In this document: positions 34,989 through 44,544 of the stretch, piece after piece
Position numbering within the stretch: the first letter of the stretch is position 1
Layout of the letters: each line of letters begins with the position of its first letter
Source of the DNA: Belnapia mucosa
Lineage (GTDB): Bacteria; Pseudomonadota; Alphaproteobacteria; Acetobacterales; Acetobacteraceae
Length of the DNA: 64,000 nt
Reading direction: 5' to 3'
Assembly: GCF_016775475.1 (NCBI RefSeq)
Contig: NZ_JAEUXJ010000004.1
Coordinates: 434,001-498,000, forward strand
Translations under genes and position numbers: made by a program
Notes under the pieces: generated by a model
Seen by the model: only the letters and a program-made list of their open reading frames with translations
Databases searched by the model: none
Told to the model about the DNA's origin: nothing

Positions 34989-37334
34989 ATGGATGCGCTT
35001 CTGAACCGGCCGCTTGCGGCGCTGATGGCGGAGGCGGCAGCGCTGCGCGATGCAGGGCATGGGCGGCTGATGTCCTATTCGCGGAAGGTCTTCATTCCGC
35101 TGACCAGGCTCTGCCGCGATGTCTGCCACTACTGCACCTTCGCCGAGGTGCCCCGCGCCGGGCGCAACCCCTATCTCTCGCCGGAGGAGGTGCTGGCCAT
35201 CGCCCGCGCCGGGGCCGCGGCCGGCTGCACCGAGGCGCTCTTCACCCTGGGCGACAAGCCGGAGCTGCGCTGGCGCGCGGCGCGGGAGGCGCTGGCCGAG
35301 CTCGGCTATGCCAGCACCATCGACTACCTCGTCGCCATGTGCGGCCTGGTGCTGAAGGAAACCGGCCTGCTGCCGCATGCCAATCCCGGCGTGATGACGC
35401 GCGACGAGATCGCCGCGCTGCGCGAGGTGACGGCCAGCCAGGGCATCATGCTGGAAAGCACCAGCGCGCGGCTCTGCGCGCCCGGCGGCGTGCATCACGG
35501 CAGCCCGGACAAGGATCCGGCGGCGCGGCTGGAGGTGCTGCGCCTCGCCGGCGAGCTGCGCGTGCCCTTCACCACCGGCATCCTGATCGGCATCGGCGAG
35601 ACGCGGGCGGAGCGGCTGGAGGCCCTGCAGGCCATCGCCGATCTGCATGCCGAGCATGGGCATATCCAGGAAGTCATCATCCAGAATTTCCGGGCCAAGA
35701 CCGGAACCAAGCTGGCCGGGGCGGAGGAGCCCGATCTCGAGGACCTGCTCTGGACCATCGCCGTGGCGCGCATCCTGCTCGGGCCCGAGGCGAATATCCA
35801 GGCGCCGCCCAACCTCTCGCCCGGCGTCTATCAGCGGCTGGTGGCGGCGGGGCTGAACGACTGGGGCGGCGTCTCGCCGGTGACGATCGACCATGTGAAC
35901 CCGGAGGCGCCCTGGCCGGAGATCGAGACGCTGGCGGCGCGCACGGCGGCGGCCGGCAAGGTCCTGGTGCAGCGGCTGCCGGCCTATCCCGCCTATGTGC
36001 GCGCGGCCGAGACCTGGATCGCGCCCGCCATCGCGCCCCGGCTGCGCCAGGCGAGCGATGCGGAGGGCTGGGCGCGCGAGGATCGCTGGTCGCCGGGCGA
36101 GGTGACGCCGCCGCGCCTGCCGGCACCGCGCCTCGCAGGGCCCGATGCGGCCCTCTCGCGCGACGTGGCCCGCGCCACGGCCGGCGAGCGGCTGGACCCG
36201 CCCGCGCTCATGCGGCTGTTTGCCGCGCGCGATGCGGATTTCGCCCATGTGACGGCGGCGGCGGATGCGCTGCGGGCCGAGGTCTCGGGCGGGACGGTGC
36301 GCTATGTCGTCAACCGCAACATCAACTACACCAATATCTGCACCTATCGCTGCCGCTTCTGCGCCTTCAGCAAGGGCCGCACGCATGAGGCGCTGCGCGG
36401 GCCGGCCTATGACCTCGACCATGGCGAGATCGTTCGCCGCGCGGTGGAGGCCTGGGACCGCGGCGCGACCGAAGTCTGCCTCCAAGGCGGCATCCATCCG
36501 GACTATACCGGCGAGACCTATGCGGCCATCTGCACGGCGATCCGCGAAGTGCTGCCGGAGATGCATATCCACGCCTTCTCGCCGCTCGAGGTGACGCAGG
36601 GGGCGGCGACGCTCGGGCTCTCGCTGTCCGACTACCTGGCGCGGCTGAAGGCGGCGGGGCTCGGCACGCTGCCGGGGACGGCGGCGGAGATCCTGGATGA
36701 CGAGATCCGCGCCATCATCTGCCCGGACAAGGTGAACACCGCGGAATGGCTGGCGGTGGCGCGGGCGGCGCATGGGCTCGGGCTGCGGACCACCGCGACG
36801 ATCATGTTCGGCCATGTCGAGGCCTCGGTGAACTGGGCGCGGCACCTGCTGGCGCTGCGCGACCTGCAGGCGGAGACGGGGGGCTTCACGGAATTCGTCC
36901 CCCTTCCCTTCGTCGCCATGGAGGCGCCGATGTTCCTCAAGGGCCAGGCGCGGCGGGGCCCCACCTTCCGCGAGGCGATGCTGATGCACAGCGTCGCCCG
37001 GCTGGCCCTGCACCCGCTGATTCCCAATATCCAGACCAGCTGGGTGAAGATGGGCCCGGCCGGGGCGGCGATGGCCCTCCAGGCCGGGGCCAACGACCTG
37101 GGCGGCACGCTGATGAACGAAAGCATCAGCCGCGCCGCCGGCACGCAGCATGGGCAGGAATTCCCGCCCGAGGCGATGGAGGCGCTGATCCGCTCCATCG
37201 GCCGGCAGCCGGCGCAGCGGACCACCCTCTATGGCGCGGTGCCGGAGGAGCGGCGGCGGGCAGCCTTCGAAGCCGGGGAGCTGACGCCGGTGGTGCAGAC
37301 GGCGCCGCGACGGCGGGAACCCGCCAGGGGCTGA
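34989..37334 (+). CDS. fbiC: FO synthase, fused CofG-CofH (FbiC type)
   Basis: 781 aa with two radical SAM halves. The first (~30-370, CofG-like) has Cys 42, 46 and 49 in CRDVCHYC; the second (~430-780, CofH-like) has Cys 451, 455 and 458 in CTYRCRFC. Both [4Fe-4S] clusters are therefore intact. The enzyme joins tyrosine with 5-amino-6-ribitylamino-uracil to make FO, the deazaflavin core of coenzyme F420. Archaea carry the halves as separate proteins, whereas the fusion is typical of actinobacteria and proteobacteria. The other pathway genes lie 1 kb downstream on the opposite strand. Confidence 0.95.
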   Translation: MDALLNRPLAALMAEAAALRDAGHGRLMSYSRKVFIPLTRLCRDVCHYCTFAEVPRAGRNPYLSPEEVLAIARAGAAAGCTEALFTLGDKPELRWRAAREALAELGYASTIDYLVAMCGLVLKETGLLPHANPGVMTRDEIAALREVTASQGIMLESTSARLCAPGGVHHGSPDKDPAARLEVLRLAGELRVPFTTGILIGIGETRAERLEALQAIADLHAEHGHIQEVIIQNFRAKTGTKLAGAEEPDLEDLLWTIAVARILLGPEANIQAPPNLSPGVYQRLVAAGLNDWGGVSPVTIDHVNPEAPWPEIETLAARTAAAGKVLVQRLPAYPAYVRAAETWIAPAIAPRLRQASDAEGWAREDRWSPGEVTPPRLPAPRLAGPDAALSRDVARATAGERLDPPALMRLFAARDADFAHVTAAADALRAEVSGGTVRYVVNRNINYTNICTYRCRFCAFSKGRTHEALRGPAYDLDHGEIVRRAVEAWDRGATEVCLQGGIHPDYTGETYAAICTAIREVLPEMHIHAFSPLEVTQGAATLGLSLSDYLARLKAAGLGTLPGTAAEILDDEIRAIICPDKVNTAEWLAVARAAHGLGLRTTATIMFGHVEASVNWARHLLALRDLQAETGGFTEFVPLPFVAMEAPMFLKGQARRGPTFREAMLMHSVARLALHPLIPNIQTSWVKMGPAGAAMALQAGANDLGGTLMNESISRAAGTQHGQEFPPEAMEALIRSIGRQPAQRTTLYGAVPEERRRAAFEAGELTPVVQTAPRRREPARG

Positions 37335-37400
37335 ATCCCGGCGGATCGCCTTTTCGGCGGTTGCGCGTTATGGGGGCGGAAAACCTGCCGGAGAATCCCC

Positions 37401-38393
37401 ATGCCGAATCGCCGCCTGCTGCTGCAAGCCGCCGCCCTCAGCCTGCCCGCCCTCGCCGCCCGGGCCCAGTCCGGCGGCTTCCCGGACCGGTCGCTCCGGA
37501 TCGTCGTGCCCTTCGCCCCGGGCGGGGCGGTGGACCTGACCGGGCGGCTGCTGGCCGAGCAGTTGCAGCCGGTGCTGAAGCAGAATGTCGTCGTGGACAA
37601 TCGCGGCGGGGCCGGCGGCAACCTGGGCGCCGATGCGGTCGCCAAGGCGGAGAAGGATGGCTATTCGCTGCTGCTCGGCTCGGCCAACATCCTCTGCGCC
37701 AATAAATTCCTGTTCCGGAAGTCGATGCCGCTCGACCCCATGCGGGACCTGGCGCCGGTGACGCGGGTGACGACCGGCACGGTGGTGCTGATCGTCAATG
37801 GCAAGAGCCCCTACAAGACCTTCCAAGAGCTGATGGCGGCGGCGAAGAAGGATCCCGGCAAGCTCACCATGGGCTCCTCCGGCACCGGGACCGTCAGCCA
37901 CCTGACCATCGAATCGGTGAAGCGCGCCGCCGGCGTCGACATCACCCATGTGCCCTATCGCGGCGGCGGGCCGGCCTTCCAGGACCTGCTGGCCGGCAAT
38001 ATCGACATGATGTTCGACGTGATCCCGGCCGCGATCGCCAATATCCGTGAAGGCGCCTTCCGCCCGCTGGCCGTCGGCAGCGCCGAGCGCATCACCTATG
38101 TGCCGGAACTGCGCGAGGTGCCCTCGATGAAGGAACTGCTGCCGAACGCGAATATCGACATGCAGAGCTGGTACGCGATCAACGCCCCGGCCGGCACGCC
38201 GGAGGACCGCATCGCCACCCTGCACCGGGCGCTGGTGCAGGTGGTGCGGGGCGAGGCCTTCCGCCAGAAGATGGAGCCGATCGGCTTCGCGCCCATCGCC
38301 GATGAGTCGCCGGCGGCCTATGGCGCCTATATGCGCGAGCAGGAGAAGGTGTGGCAGGGGCTGGTGGAAGCTTCCGGCGCTACGATGGAATAA
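37401..38393 (+). CDS. Bug-family tripartite tricarboxylate transporter binding protein
   Basis: 330 aa. Signal peptide (LLLQAAALSLPALAARA) then the Bug fold, with RIVVPFAPGGAVDLTGR, VVVDNRGGAGGNLGA and VDITHVPYRGGGPAFQDLL. These periplasmic proteins bind carboxylates or other small metabolites; TctA/TctB membrane partners are not encoded nearby, as is common for Bug paralogues. It follows fbiC by 66 bp and its last 14 bp overlap cofC on the other strand. A link to F420 metabolism is not evident. Confidence 0.9.
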   Translation: MPNRRLLLQAAALSLPALAARAQSGGFPDRSLRIVVPFAPGGAVDLTGRLLAEQLQPVLKQNVVVDNRGGAGGNLGADAVAKAEKDGYSLLLGSANILCANKFLFRKSMPLDPMRDLAPVTRVTTGTVVLIVNGKSPYKTFQELMAAAKKDPGKLTMGSSGTGTVSHLTIESVKRAAGVDITHVPYRGGGPAFQDLLAGNIDMMFDVIPAAIANIREGAFRPLAVGSAERITYVPELREVPSMKELLPNANIDMQSWYAINAPAGTPEDRIATLHRALVQVVRGEAFRQKMEPIGFAPIADESPAAYGAYMREQEKVWQGLVEASGATME

Positions 38394-39030
38394 GGCCACC
38401 CTCGCGCAGGAAGGCGAGCGTCCGCGTGCCCGCGGCCTCGGGCAGGCGGGCGAAGGCGGCGAGGTCGGCGGGATGGTCGATATCCATCCCGATCCCCGGC
38501 AGCGGCACGATCCGCGGCGCGATGCCGGCGGCGCGGGCGGCCGCGAGATGCGGGAAGTAGCTGTCCTCCCCGAAGCGGAGCGGCACGGCGAGCGGCGGCG
38601 AGAGCAGGACGGCGTTGGAGCCCTGCTCGTCATGCGCCGGCGCGATGGTGAAGGCGGGCGCCGCGCTATGGGCGGCGAGCACCGCCTCGATCTCGGCCGC
38701 GGTCACGGCCGGGATGTCGCCCGGCAGCGTGATGATGCCGCTGGCGCCCTCGGCGGCCAGCCGGCGCGCGGCGGCGGTGACGCTGCCGGTATGGCCATCC
38801 CGCGCGCCATCGTTCAGCACCCGGGCGCCGCTGCGCCGGGCGAGATCGGTGGCCCAGGGATCAAGCGTCACCAGCGCGACGCCGGCCAGGCCGCGCGCGG
38901 CCGTCAGCGCCGCCAGCACCTCGCCGATCATCACCTGCATCAGCGCCACGCGCTGCGCCGGCGTCAGAGCGGGGGAAAGGCGCTGCTTCGCCCCCTCCAG
39001 CTCCTTCACCGGCAGGACCGCCCAGATCAT
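38380..39030 (-). CDS. cofC: CofC/FbiD-type phospho-metabolite guanylyltransferase
   Basis: 216 aa. The N-terminus IWAVLPVKELEGAKQRLSP and the nucleotide-binding LPGDIPAV match CofC. The enzyme activates 2-phospholactate, PEP or 3-phosphoglycerate with GTP to form the side-chain donor for F420-0; which substrate is used here cannot be read from sequence alone. Last gene of the cofE-cofD-cofC run, overlapping cofD by ATGA. ATG 39030 gives the family N-terminus. Confidence 0.92.
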   Translation of the reverse strand: MIWAVLPVKELEGAKQRLSPALTPAQRVALMQVMIGEVLAALTAARGLAGVALVTLDPWATDLARRSGARVLNDGARDGHTGSVTAAARRLAAEGASGIITLPGDIPAVTAAEIEAVLAAHSAAPAFTIAPAHDEQGSNAVLLSPPLAVPLRFGEDSYFPHLAAARAAGIAPRIVPLPGIGMDIDHPADLAAFARLPEAAGTRTLAFLREGGLIPS

Positions 39031-39935
39031 GCGGCGTCCAGCACCACGCGCGCGAGGGCGATCTTGTCCTCGAGGCTGCGCATCAGGGTCGGGGCGCGGA
39101 TGATGCGGGCCTCGATGCCGGTGGCGTCGTCGTCCGGCTCCATCACGTAATGGGTCAGCAGGTCGGCATAGCGGGCGGCGACGGCGGCGGCGCTCGGGAC
39201 GATGCCGGCCTGTTCGAACATGCGCGCGGTCGGGCCCTTCACCGCCTGTCCGGCGATGATCGGCGAGACGGCGATGACCGGGGCGCCGCAACCCGCGATG
39301 GCCTCGCGCAGGCCGGGCACGGCCAGGATCGGCCCGATGCTGATGAAGGGGTTGGAGGGGCAGATCACCACCGCCCGCGGCCGGGCGCCCAGTGCCGCCA
39401 GCAGCGCCGGGTTCGGGCGTGCCGTCTCGGCACCGGCGAATTCGACGGCGCGCACCGCCGGGCGGGTCTGCTCGCGGACGAACCAGTGCTGGAGGTCGAG
39501 CCAGCCGTCATCGCTCAGGAGGCGGGTGCGGACCGGGTCGTCGCTCATCGGCAGGATGCGCGGGCCGATGCCGAGGCGGCGGGCGATATCGGCGGTGACG
39601 GCGCTGAGCGTCTCGCCCGCCCGCAGCCGCCGCGTGCGCTCAACATGGAGTGCGAGGTCGCGGTCGCCGAGGCGGAACCAGGTCTCGCCGCCGATGCTGG
39701 CCAGCGTCTCCATGAAGGACCAGGTCTCGTCACGCCGGCCCCAGCCGAGTTCCTGATTGTCGAGCCCGGCCAGCGCATAGGTCAGCGTGTCGATATCGGG
39801 CGAGATACTGAGCCCGAGATGCTCGAAGTCGTCGCCGGTATTGGCGAGGATCAGCAGCTCCTCCGGGGGGAGGACGTGGCTGAGGCCGAGCGCCAGCTTG
39901 GCGCCACCGATGCCGCCCGAGAGCGCGATGATCAT
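39027..39935 (-). CDS. cofD: CofD/FbiA, F420-0 phospholactyl transferase
   Basis: 302 aa. N-terminal ALSGGIGGAKLALGL and NTGDDFEHLGLSISPDIDTL are hallmark CofD motifs, as is VICPSNPFISIGPIL. The enzyme moves the activated phospho-acyl group from the CofC product to FO, giving F420-0 or its dehydro form. It overlaps cofE at its start and cofC at its end (ATGA in each case), so the three are tightly coupled. Confidence 0.95.
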   Translation of the reverse strand: MIIALSGGIGGAKLALGLSHVLPPEELLILANTGDDFEHLGLSISPDIDTLTYALAGLDNQELGWGRRDETWSFMETLASIGGETWFRLGDRDLALHVERTRRLRAGETLSAVTADIARRLGIGPRILPMSDDPVRTRLLSDDGWLDLQHWFVREQTRPAVRAVEFAGAETARPNPALLAALGARPRAVVICPSNPFISIGPILAVPGLREAIAGCGAPVIAVSPIIAGQAVKGPTARMFEQAGIVPSAAAVAARYADLLTHYVMEPDDDATGIEARIIRAPTLMRSLEDKIALARVVLDAA

Positions 39936-40669
39936 CGGAACAGGTCCTCGGATTCGGGCCGCACCAGTTCGGCGGCGGGGTTGGGCGGCGCGTCCCAGGT
40001 GAGGCCGCGCACCAGCACGACGGGCTGCGCCTCGGCGCCCTGGCCTTGCAGGAGGGAGGCGGCGGCGGCGATCTCATCGGCGAAGCCGCTGATGCTGACC
40101 TGCAGGCTGCGGCCGAACAGGTCGGGCCGCCCGCGCAGGTCCCAGAGTGCGGGCAGGCCGGCGGCGCCGATCGCCACACCGACCGTGCCGCGCCGCCAGG
40201 CGCGGCCGAAGCTGTCGGTGATGATGACAGGGCAGCCGAAGCGCGCGGCGAGCGCGGCGGCGGTGCCGTCCGGGTCGCGCGGCAGCAGCAGGGCATGGCC
40301 TTCCTGGCCGAGATTCGACTGGTCGATGCCGGCATTCGCCATGACGAAGCCGAGCCGGTGCTGCACGATCAGCAGCCCCGGCCGCGCCCGCACCACACGC
40401 TGGCTCTCGGACAGCACCAGCTCGACGAAACGCGGATCCTTCTGCACCCGCGCCGCCAGTTCTTCCGCTTCCGGCGAAGGCGTGACGGAGGCGAGGGCGA
40501 CGCTGCGGCCCTCCGCCTTGCTGACGATCTTCTGCGCCAGCACCAGCACATCATCCCCGCGCAGCACGAGGCCGGCGCGGGCGAGACTGGCTTCGATCAG
40601 CGCGGCGAGATCGTCGCCGGCCCGGACCATCGGCAGACCGGGCAGCGCATGCAGTTCCAACCGTTGCAC
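39932..40669 (-). CDS. cofE: CofE, F420-0:gamma-L-glutamate ligase
   Basis: 245 aa, the length of stand-alone CofE. It contains VLAQKIVSKAEGR and VIITDSFGRAWRRGTVGVAIG, both typical. It adds the gamma-linked glutamate tail to F420-0 using GTP. It lacks the C-terminal FMN-dependent reductase domain of mycobacterial FbiB, which reduces dehydro-F420-0; this bears on which phospho-metabolite CofC uses. Starts 3 bp after the fgd stop and overlaps cofD. Confidence 0.95.
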   Translation of the reverse strand: MQRLELHALPGLPMVRAGDDLAALIEASLARAGLVLRGDDVLVLAQKIVSKAEGRSVALASVTPSPEAEELAARVQKDPRFVELVLSESQRVVRARPGLLIVQHRLGFVMANAGIDQSNLGQEGHALLLPRDPDGTAAALAARFGCPVIITDSFGRAWRRGTVGVAIGAAGLPALWDLRGRPDLFGRSLQVSISGFADEIAAAASLLQGQGAEAQPVVLVRGLTWDAPPNPAAELVRPESEDLFR

Positions 40670-40672
40670 GGT

Positions 40673-41677
40673 TCAGCCGAAGCGGCGGCGGAGCAGGGGC
40701 AGCACCTGCTCCCCATAGAGTTTCAGAAAGCGTGCTTGGTCCGGCCCCGGCGCGTGGAAGACGAGGTGGTTGAAGCCGAGCGCCACATACTCGCCGATGC
40801 GCTCGACATGCTCCTCGGCGTCATTGGAGACGATCCAGCGGCTGGCGGCGCGCTCCAGCGGCAGGGCATCGGCCAGGCGCTCCATCTCCGCCGGGTCCTC
40901 GACCGACATCTTCTCCTCGGGCGAGAGGGCGAGCGCGGCCCAGTGGCGGGTATCCTCCAGCGCGCGCTGCTTGTCGGTGTCGAAGGAGACCTTCACCTCG
41001 ATCATCCGGTCGTAGTCCGGCTTCGGCGTGCCGGCGGCTTCCAGCCCGGCGGCGAGGTTCGGCAGCAGCGTCTCGGTATAGAGTTCCCGCTTCTTGCCGC
41101 TGGTGCAGATGAAGCCGTCGCCGGCGCGGCCGGCATACTTCGCCACCAGCGCCCCGGCGGCGGCGACGTAGATCGGGATCATCGTCCCGGGCCGGTCGTA
41201 GATCGTCGCCTTGTCGGTTTTGTAGTACTGGCCCTCGAAGGTGACGCGCTCCTCCGACCAGAGCTTCCGCATCAGCTGCACCGCCTCACGCATGCGGGCG
41301 AAGCGTTCCTTGAATTCCGGCCAGGGCGCGCCGGTGGAGGGCACCTCGTTCAGCCCCTCGCCCGTGCCGATGCCGAGGATGACGCGGCCGGGATACATCG
41401 AGCCCAGCGTGCCGAAGGCCTGGGCAACGATGGAGGGGTGGTAGCGGAAGGTCGGCGTCAGCACGGAGGTGCCCATCACCAGCCGCTGCGTCCGCGCCCC
41501 CAGCGCGCCGAGCCAGACCAGCGAGTTCGGCGCATGGCCGTCGGTATGCTTCCAGGGCTGGAAATGGTCCGAGATGAAGCAGGAATCGAAGCCCACTTCC
41601 TCGGCGAGGATGCCGAATTCCAGCAGCTTCGCCGGCGCGAATTGTTCCGCCGAGGCCTTGTAGCCGAGCGTCAGCAT
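40673..41677 (-). CDS. fgd: F420-dependent glucose-6-phosphate dehydrogenase
   Basis: 334 aa, matching mycobacterial FGD1 (336 aa) along its whole length. The N-terminus [12 protein letters not shown] is nearly the same. Active-site residues known from FGD1 are all present: Asp37, His38 and Trp42 in SDHFQPW, Glu107 in GTGEGLNE, phosphate-binding Lys in [11 protein letters not shown], Lys in [11 protein letters not shown] and Arg in ASRWIV. It oxidises glucose 6-phosphate to 6-phosphogluconolactone and reduces F420, supplying F420H2 to the neighbouring LLM enzymes. Sits between an LLM gene and cofE in one operon. Confidence 0.92.
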   Translation of the reverse strand: MLTLGYKASAEQFAPAKLLEFGILAEEVGFDSCFISDHFQPWKHTDGHAPNSLVWLGALGARTQRLVMGTSVLTPTFRYHPSIVAQAFGTLGSMYPGRVILGIGTGEGLNEVPSTGAPWPEFKERFARMREAVQLMRKLWSEERVTFEGQYYKTDKATIYDRPGTMIPIYVAAAGALVAKYAGRAGDGFICTSGKKRELYTETLLPNLAAGLEAAGTPKPDYDRMIEVKVSFDTDKQRALEDTRHWAALALSPEEKMSVEDPAEMERLADALPLERAASRWIVSNDAEEHVERIGEYVALGFNHLVFHAPGPDQARFLKLYGEQVLPLLRRRFG

Positions 41678-41690
41678 GGGCGTGGTTCCC

Positions 41691-42545
41691 CTAAAGATCG
41701 GCCAGCGCCGCCAGCATGGCGTCGCGCGCGGCAACATCGCCCTGGGCATGGACGGGCTGGATGGCGAGATGCGTGGCGCCGGCCGCGAAGTGCCGCTGCA
41801 GCCCGGCCTTCACGGTCGCGGCGTCGCCCGAGAGCACCATCGCATCGATGAAGCGGTCGTTGCCGCCATCCTTCAGCTCCTCCTCGGTGAAGCCGAGGCG
41901 CAGCCAGTTGTTCACATAATTCGGCAGCGTCATATACCGCGCCAGCTCGGCCCGGCCGAGGGCGCGGGCCTTGGACTTGTCGGTCTCCACGCAGACCTTC
42001 TGCTCGACGGCCAGCACCTTGCCGGGGCCGAGGATGGCGGCGGCCTGGGCGGTGTGCTCCGGCGTGACGTTGTAGGGCACGGCGCCATGGCTGCGCTTCG
42101 CCGCCAGCTCCAGCATCTTCGGCCCGAGCGCGGCCAGCAGGACCGGCCAGTCCTCCTGCGTATCGGCCTGGATCCCATCCAGATAGGTGCGCATGGCTGG
42201 CACCGGCTTGTCGTAGCGATGGCCGCGCACCCCCTCCACCATCGGGATATGGCTGACGCCGAGGCCGAGGATGAAGCGGCCGCAGTGCAGCGCGTTCAGC
42301 GTCGCCAGGCCACGCCGGGCGGTGAAGGCGTCGCGGGCATAGATATTGGCGATGGAGCTGCCGACCCGGAGCCGCGTGGTGGAGGCGAGCAGATGCGCCG
42401 CCAGCGAGAAGGACTCGTAGCCACGCGATTCCGGATACCAGAGCGTGCCATAGCCGAGCCCCTCCACCCGGCGGGCGAGGGCCATGAGGCCGGGACCATC
42501 CAGCTTGTCGGTCGAATACCAGACCCCGAGGCGTCCGAGCTCCAT
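41691..42545 (-). CDS. LLM-class F420-dependent oxidoreductase (TIGR03620-like)
   Basis: 284 aa. [32 protein letters not shown] and [15 protein letters not shown] match the TIGR03620 group of probable F420-dependent enzymes. Promoter-proximal gene of the operon LLM-fgd-cofE-cofD-cofC (13 bp gap to fgd). Its position first in the F420 operon suggests that it is a main consumer of the cofactor. Substrate unknown. Confidence 0.88.
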   Translation of the reverse strand: MELGRLGVWYSTDKLDGPGLMALARRVEGLGYGTLWYPESRGYESFSLAAHLLASTTRLRVGSSIANIYARDAFTARRGLATLNALHCGRFILGLGVSHIPMVEGVRGHRYDKPVPAMRTYLDGIQADTQEDWPVLLAALGPKMLELAAKRSHGAVPYNVTPEHTAQAAAILGPGKVLAVEQKVCVETDKSKARALGRAELARYMTLPNYVNNWLRLGFTEEELKDGGNDRFIDAMVLSGDAATVKAGLQRHFAAGATHLAIQPVHAQGDVAARDAMLAALADL

Positions 42546-42667
42546 GGCCTACTCCTTCTGGCCGGCAGGATTGCGCCGGGCGGGCAGCCTGTCCACTGGC
42601 TCTGGCCTTATGGGCCAAGGCCCCCTAGATCAGGGGCGACGAACCCCAGAACACAAGAGACCCGCCC

Positions 42668-44302
42668 GTGGACGCCCTGACCCCGGCCGAGCTCTCCGCC
42701 ACGGCGCCGAACCAGGTTTCGGCCGAGGCGGGGCGCCGGCGCACTTTCGCCATCATCGCCCACCCCGATGCCGGCAAGACGACGCTGACGGAAAAGCTGC
42801 TGCTGCGCGGCGGCGCCATCCAGCTCGCCGGCGCCGTGCGGGCCAAGGGCAATGCCCGCCGCACCCGGTCGGACTGGATGAAGATCGAACAGGATCGCGG
42901 CATCTCGGTCGCGACCTCCGTGATGACCTTCGAGCGCGGCGGGTTGATCTTCAACCTGCTGGATACGCCGGGCCACGAGGACTTCTCCGAGGACACCTAC
43001 CGGACCCTGACCGCCGTCGATGCCGCGGTGATGGTGCTGGACGCCGCCAAGGGCATCGAGGCGCAGACCCGCAAGCTGTTCGAGGTCTGCCGCCTGCGCG
43101 ACATCCCGATCATCACCTTCGTTAACAAGATGGACCGCGAGGCGCGGGACCCCTTCGAGCTGATCGACGAGATCGAGAAGACGCTGGCGCTGGACGCCGC
43201 CCCGGTCGCCTGGCCGGTCGGCCGGGCGAGCGAGTTCGCCGGCACCTGGGACATGCTGGCGCGCCATTTCCTCCCCGTCGATGCGGATGACCGGTCGGCC
43301 GTTGCGCTCTCCGGCCCGGACGACCCGAAACTGGCCGAGCTGGTCGGCGCGGAGCGGGCCGCGGCCCTGGCCGAGGAGGTCGGGCTCGCCGAGGCGGCCT
43401 GTCCGGAATTCGACCTGGAGGCCTTCCGCCAGGGGACCCTCACCCCGGTCTTCTTCGGCAGCGCGCTGCGCGATTTCGGCATCGGCCACCTGCTGGACGG
43501 CCTCGCCCGCTACGCCCCGCCGCCGCAGAGCCGCGCCGCCGATGCCCGGCCGGTCGAGCCCGGGGAGCCGGCGCTGACCGGCTTCGTCTTCAAGGTCCAG
43601 GCCAATATGGACCCGAACCACCGCGACCGCGTCGCCTTCGTCCGGCTCTGCTCCGGGCGGCTGGTGAAGGGGATGCGGCTGAAGCAGGTCCGCACCGGCA
43701 AGCAGGTGCCGGTCAACGCGCCGCTCTTCTTCTTCGCCAAGGACCGGCAGGTGGCCGAGGAGGCCTGGCCGGGCGATGTCGTCGGCGTCGCCAATCACGG
43801 CACCTTGCGCATCGGCGACACGCTGACCGAGGGCGAGGCGATCAACTTCCGGGGCGTCCCGAGCTTCGCGCCGGAGATCCTGCGCCATGTGCGCCTGGAA
43901 GATCCGATGCTGGCGAAGAAGCTGAAGACGGCGCTCGCGCAGCTTGCCGAGGAAGGCGTGGTGCAGCTCTTCCGCCCGCTGGACGGCTCGAACCCCGTCG
44001 TCGGCGTGGTCGGCCAGCTTCAGCTCGATGTGCTGCAGAGCCGGTTGAAGGTCGAATATGGCGTGCCGGCCGGCTTCGACGACACGATGTGGCAGATGAT
44101 GCGTTGGGTCACCGGTGAGGATCGCGCCGCGCTCGACCGTTTCGCCACCACCAACCGGCGCGACGCCGGCGAGGATCATGACGGCCAGCTCGTTGCCTTC
44201 TTCGGCTCCGACTGGCGGCGCAAGCGGGCCGAGGAGGAATGGCCGATGCTGCGCTTCCATGCGGTGCGCGAGCAGCACGGGCTCGAAGCAGCGAAGCGAT
44301 AG
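42668..44302 (+). CDS. prfC: Peptide chain release factor 3
   Basis: 544 aa translational GTPase. G1 AHPDAGKTTLTEK, G3 DTPGHEDFSED and G4 NKMD are intact, followed by the EF-G-like domain II and the RF3-specific C-terminus. RF3 recycles RF1/RF2 from the ribosome after peptide release. It starts with GTG. Divergent from the F420 operon, 122 bp away. Its TAG stop is the start of palindromic repeat copy 2. Confidence 0.95.
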   Translation: MDALTPAELSATAPNQVSAEAGRRRTFAIIAHPDAGKTTLTEKLLLRGGAIQLAGAVRAKGNARRTRSDWMKIEQDRGISVATSVMTFERGGLIFNLLDTPGHEDFSEDTYRTLTAVDAAVMVLDAAKGIEAQTRKLFEVCRLRDIPIITFVNKMDREARDPFELIDEIEKTLALDAAPVAWPVGRASEFAGTWDMLARHFLPVDADDRSAVALSGPDDPKLAELVGAERAAALAEEVGLAEAACPEFDLEAFRQGTLTPVFFGSALRDFGIGHLLDGLARYAPPPQSRAADARPVEPGEPALTGFVFKVQANMDPNHRDRVAFVRLCSGRLVKGMRLKQVRTGKQVPVNAPLFFFAKDRQVAEEAWPGDVVGVANHGTLRIGDTLTEGEAINFRGVPSFAPEILRHVRLEDPMLAKKLKTALAQLAEEGVVQLFRPLDGSNPVVGVVGQLQLDVLQSRLKVEYGVPAGFDDTMWQMMRWVTGEDRAALDRFATTNRRDAGEDHDGQLVAFFGSDWRRKRAEEEWPMLRFHAVREQHGLEAAKR

Positions 44303-44405
44303 AGCATTTTCAAGTCCGGCGTGTCCGCCGGACGACTCGGAAAATGCGACCGGACAAAAAGCTAGACTGCTTTCACTTGCGCAGCACAGGTGAAAGCAGT
44401 CTAGC
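44300..44405. repeat. Palindromic intergenic repeat, copy 2 (two hairpins)
   Basis: Hairpin A at 44304-44347 and hairpin B at 44361-44405, matching 213-320 almost base for base outside the loops. In hairpin B, a C-G pair of copy 1 (GACCGC / GCGGTC) is a T-A pair here (GACTGC / GCAGTC), so both arms changed together. The element begins with the prfC TAG. No gene is encoded in it. Confidence 0.8.
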
Positions 44406-44544
44406 GAACGGAACCCGCGCCGCGGGCTGCGTGTTCTCCCTGCGAAGGCCGCACCGGGCAGGACCCGGATGAGGCGGCCAAGCCCGGCCATGCCGGGCCA
44501 TTCGCCCCCGCTATGCCGGGTGGCCGAACCGCAGGAGAGACCTT

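Noticed and set aside
34695..37151. Open frame of about 800 codons antisense to FO synthase
   Set aside because: No recognisable motif and low-complexity composition; both radical SAM cysteine motifs are on the other strand.
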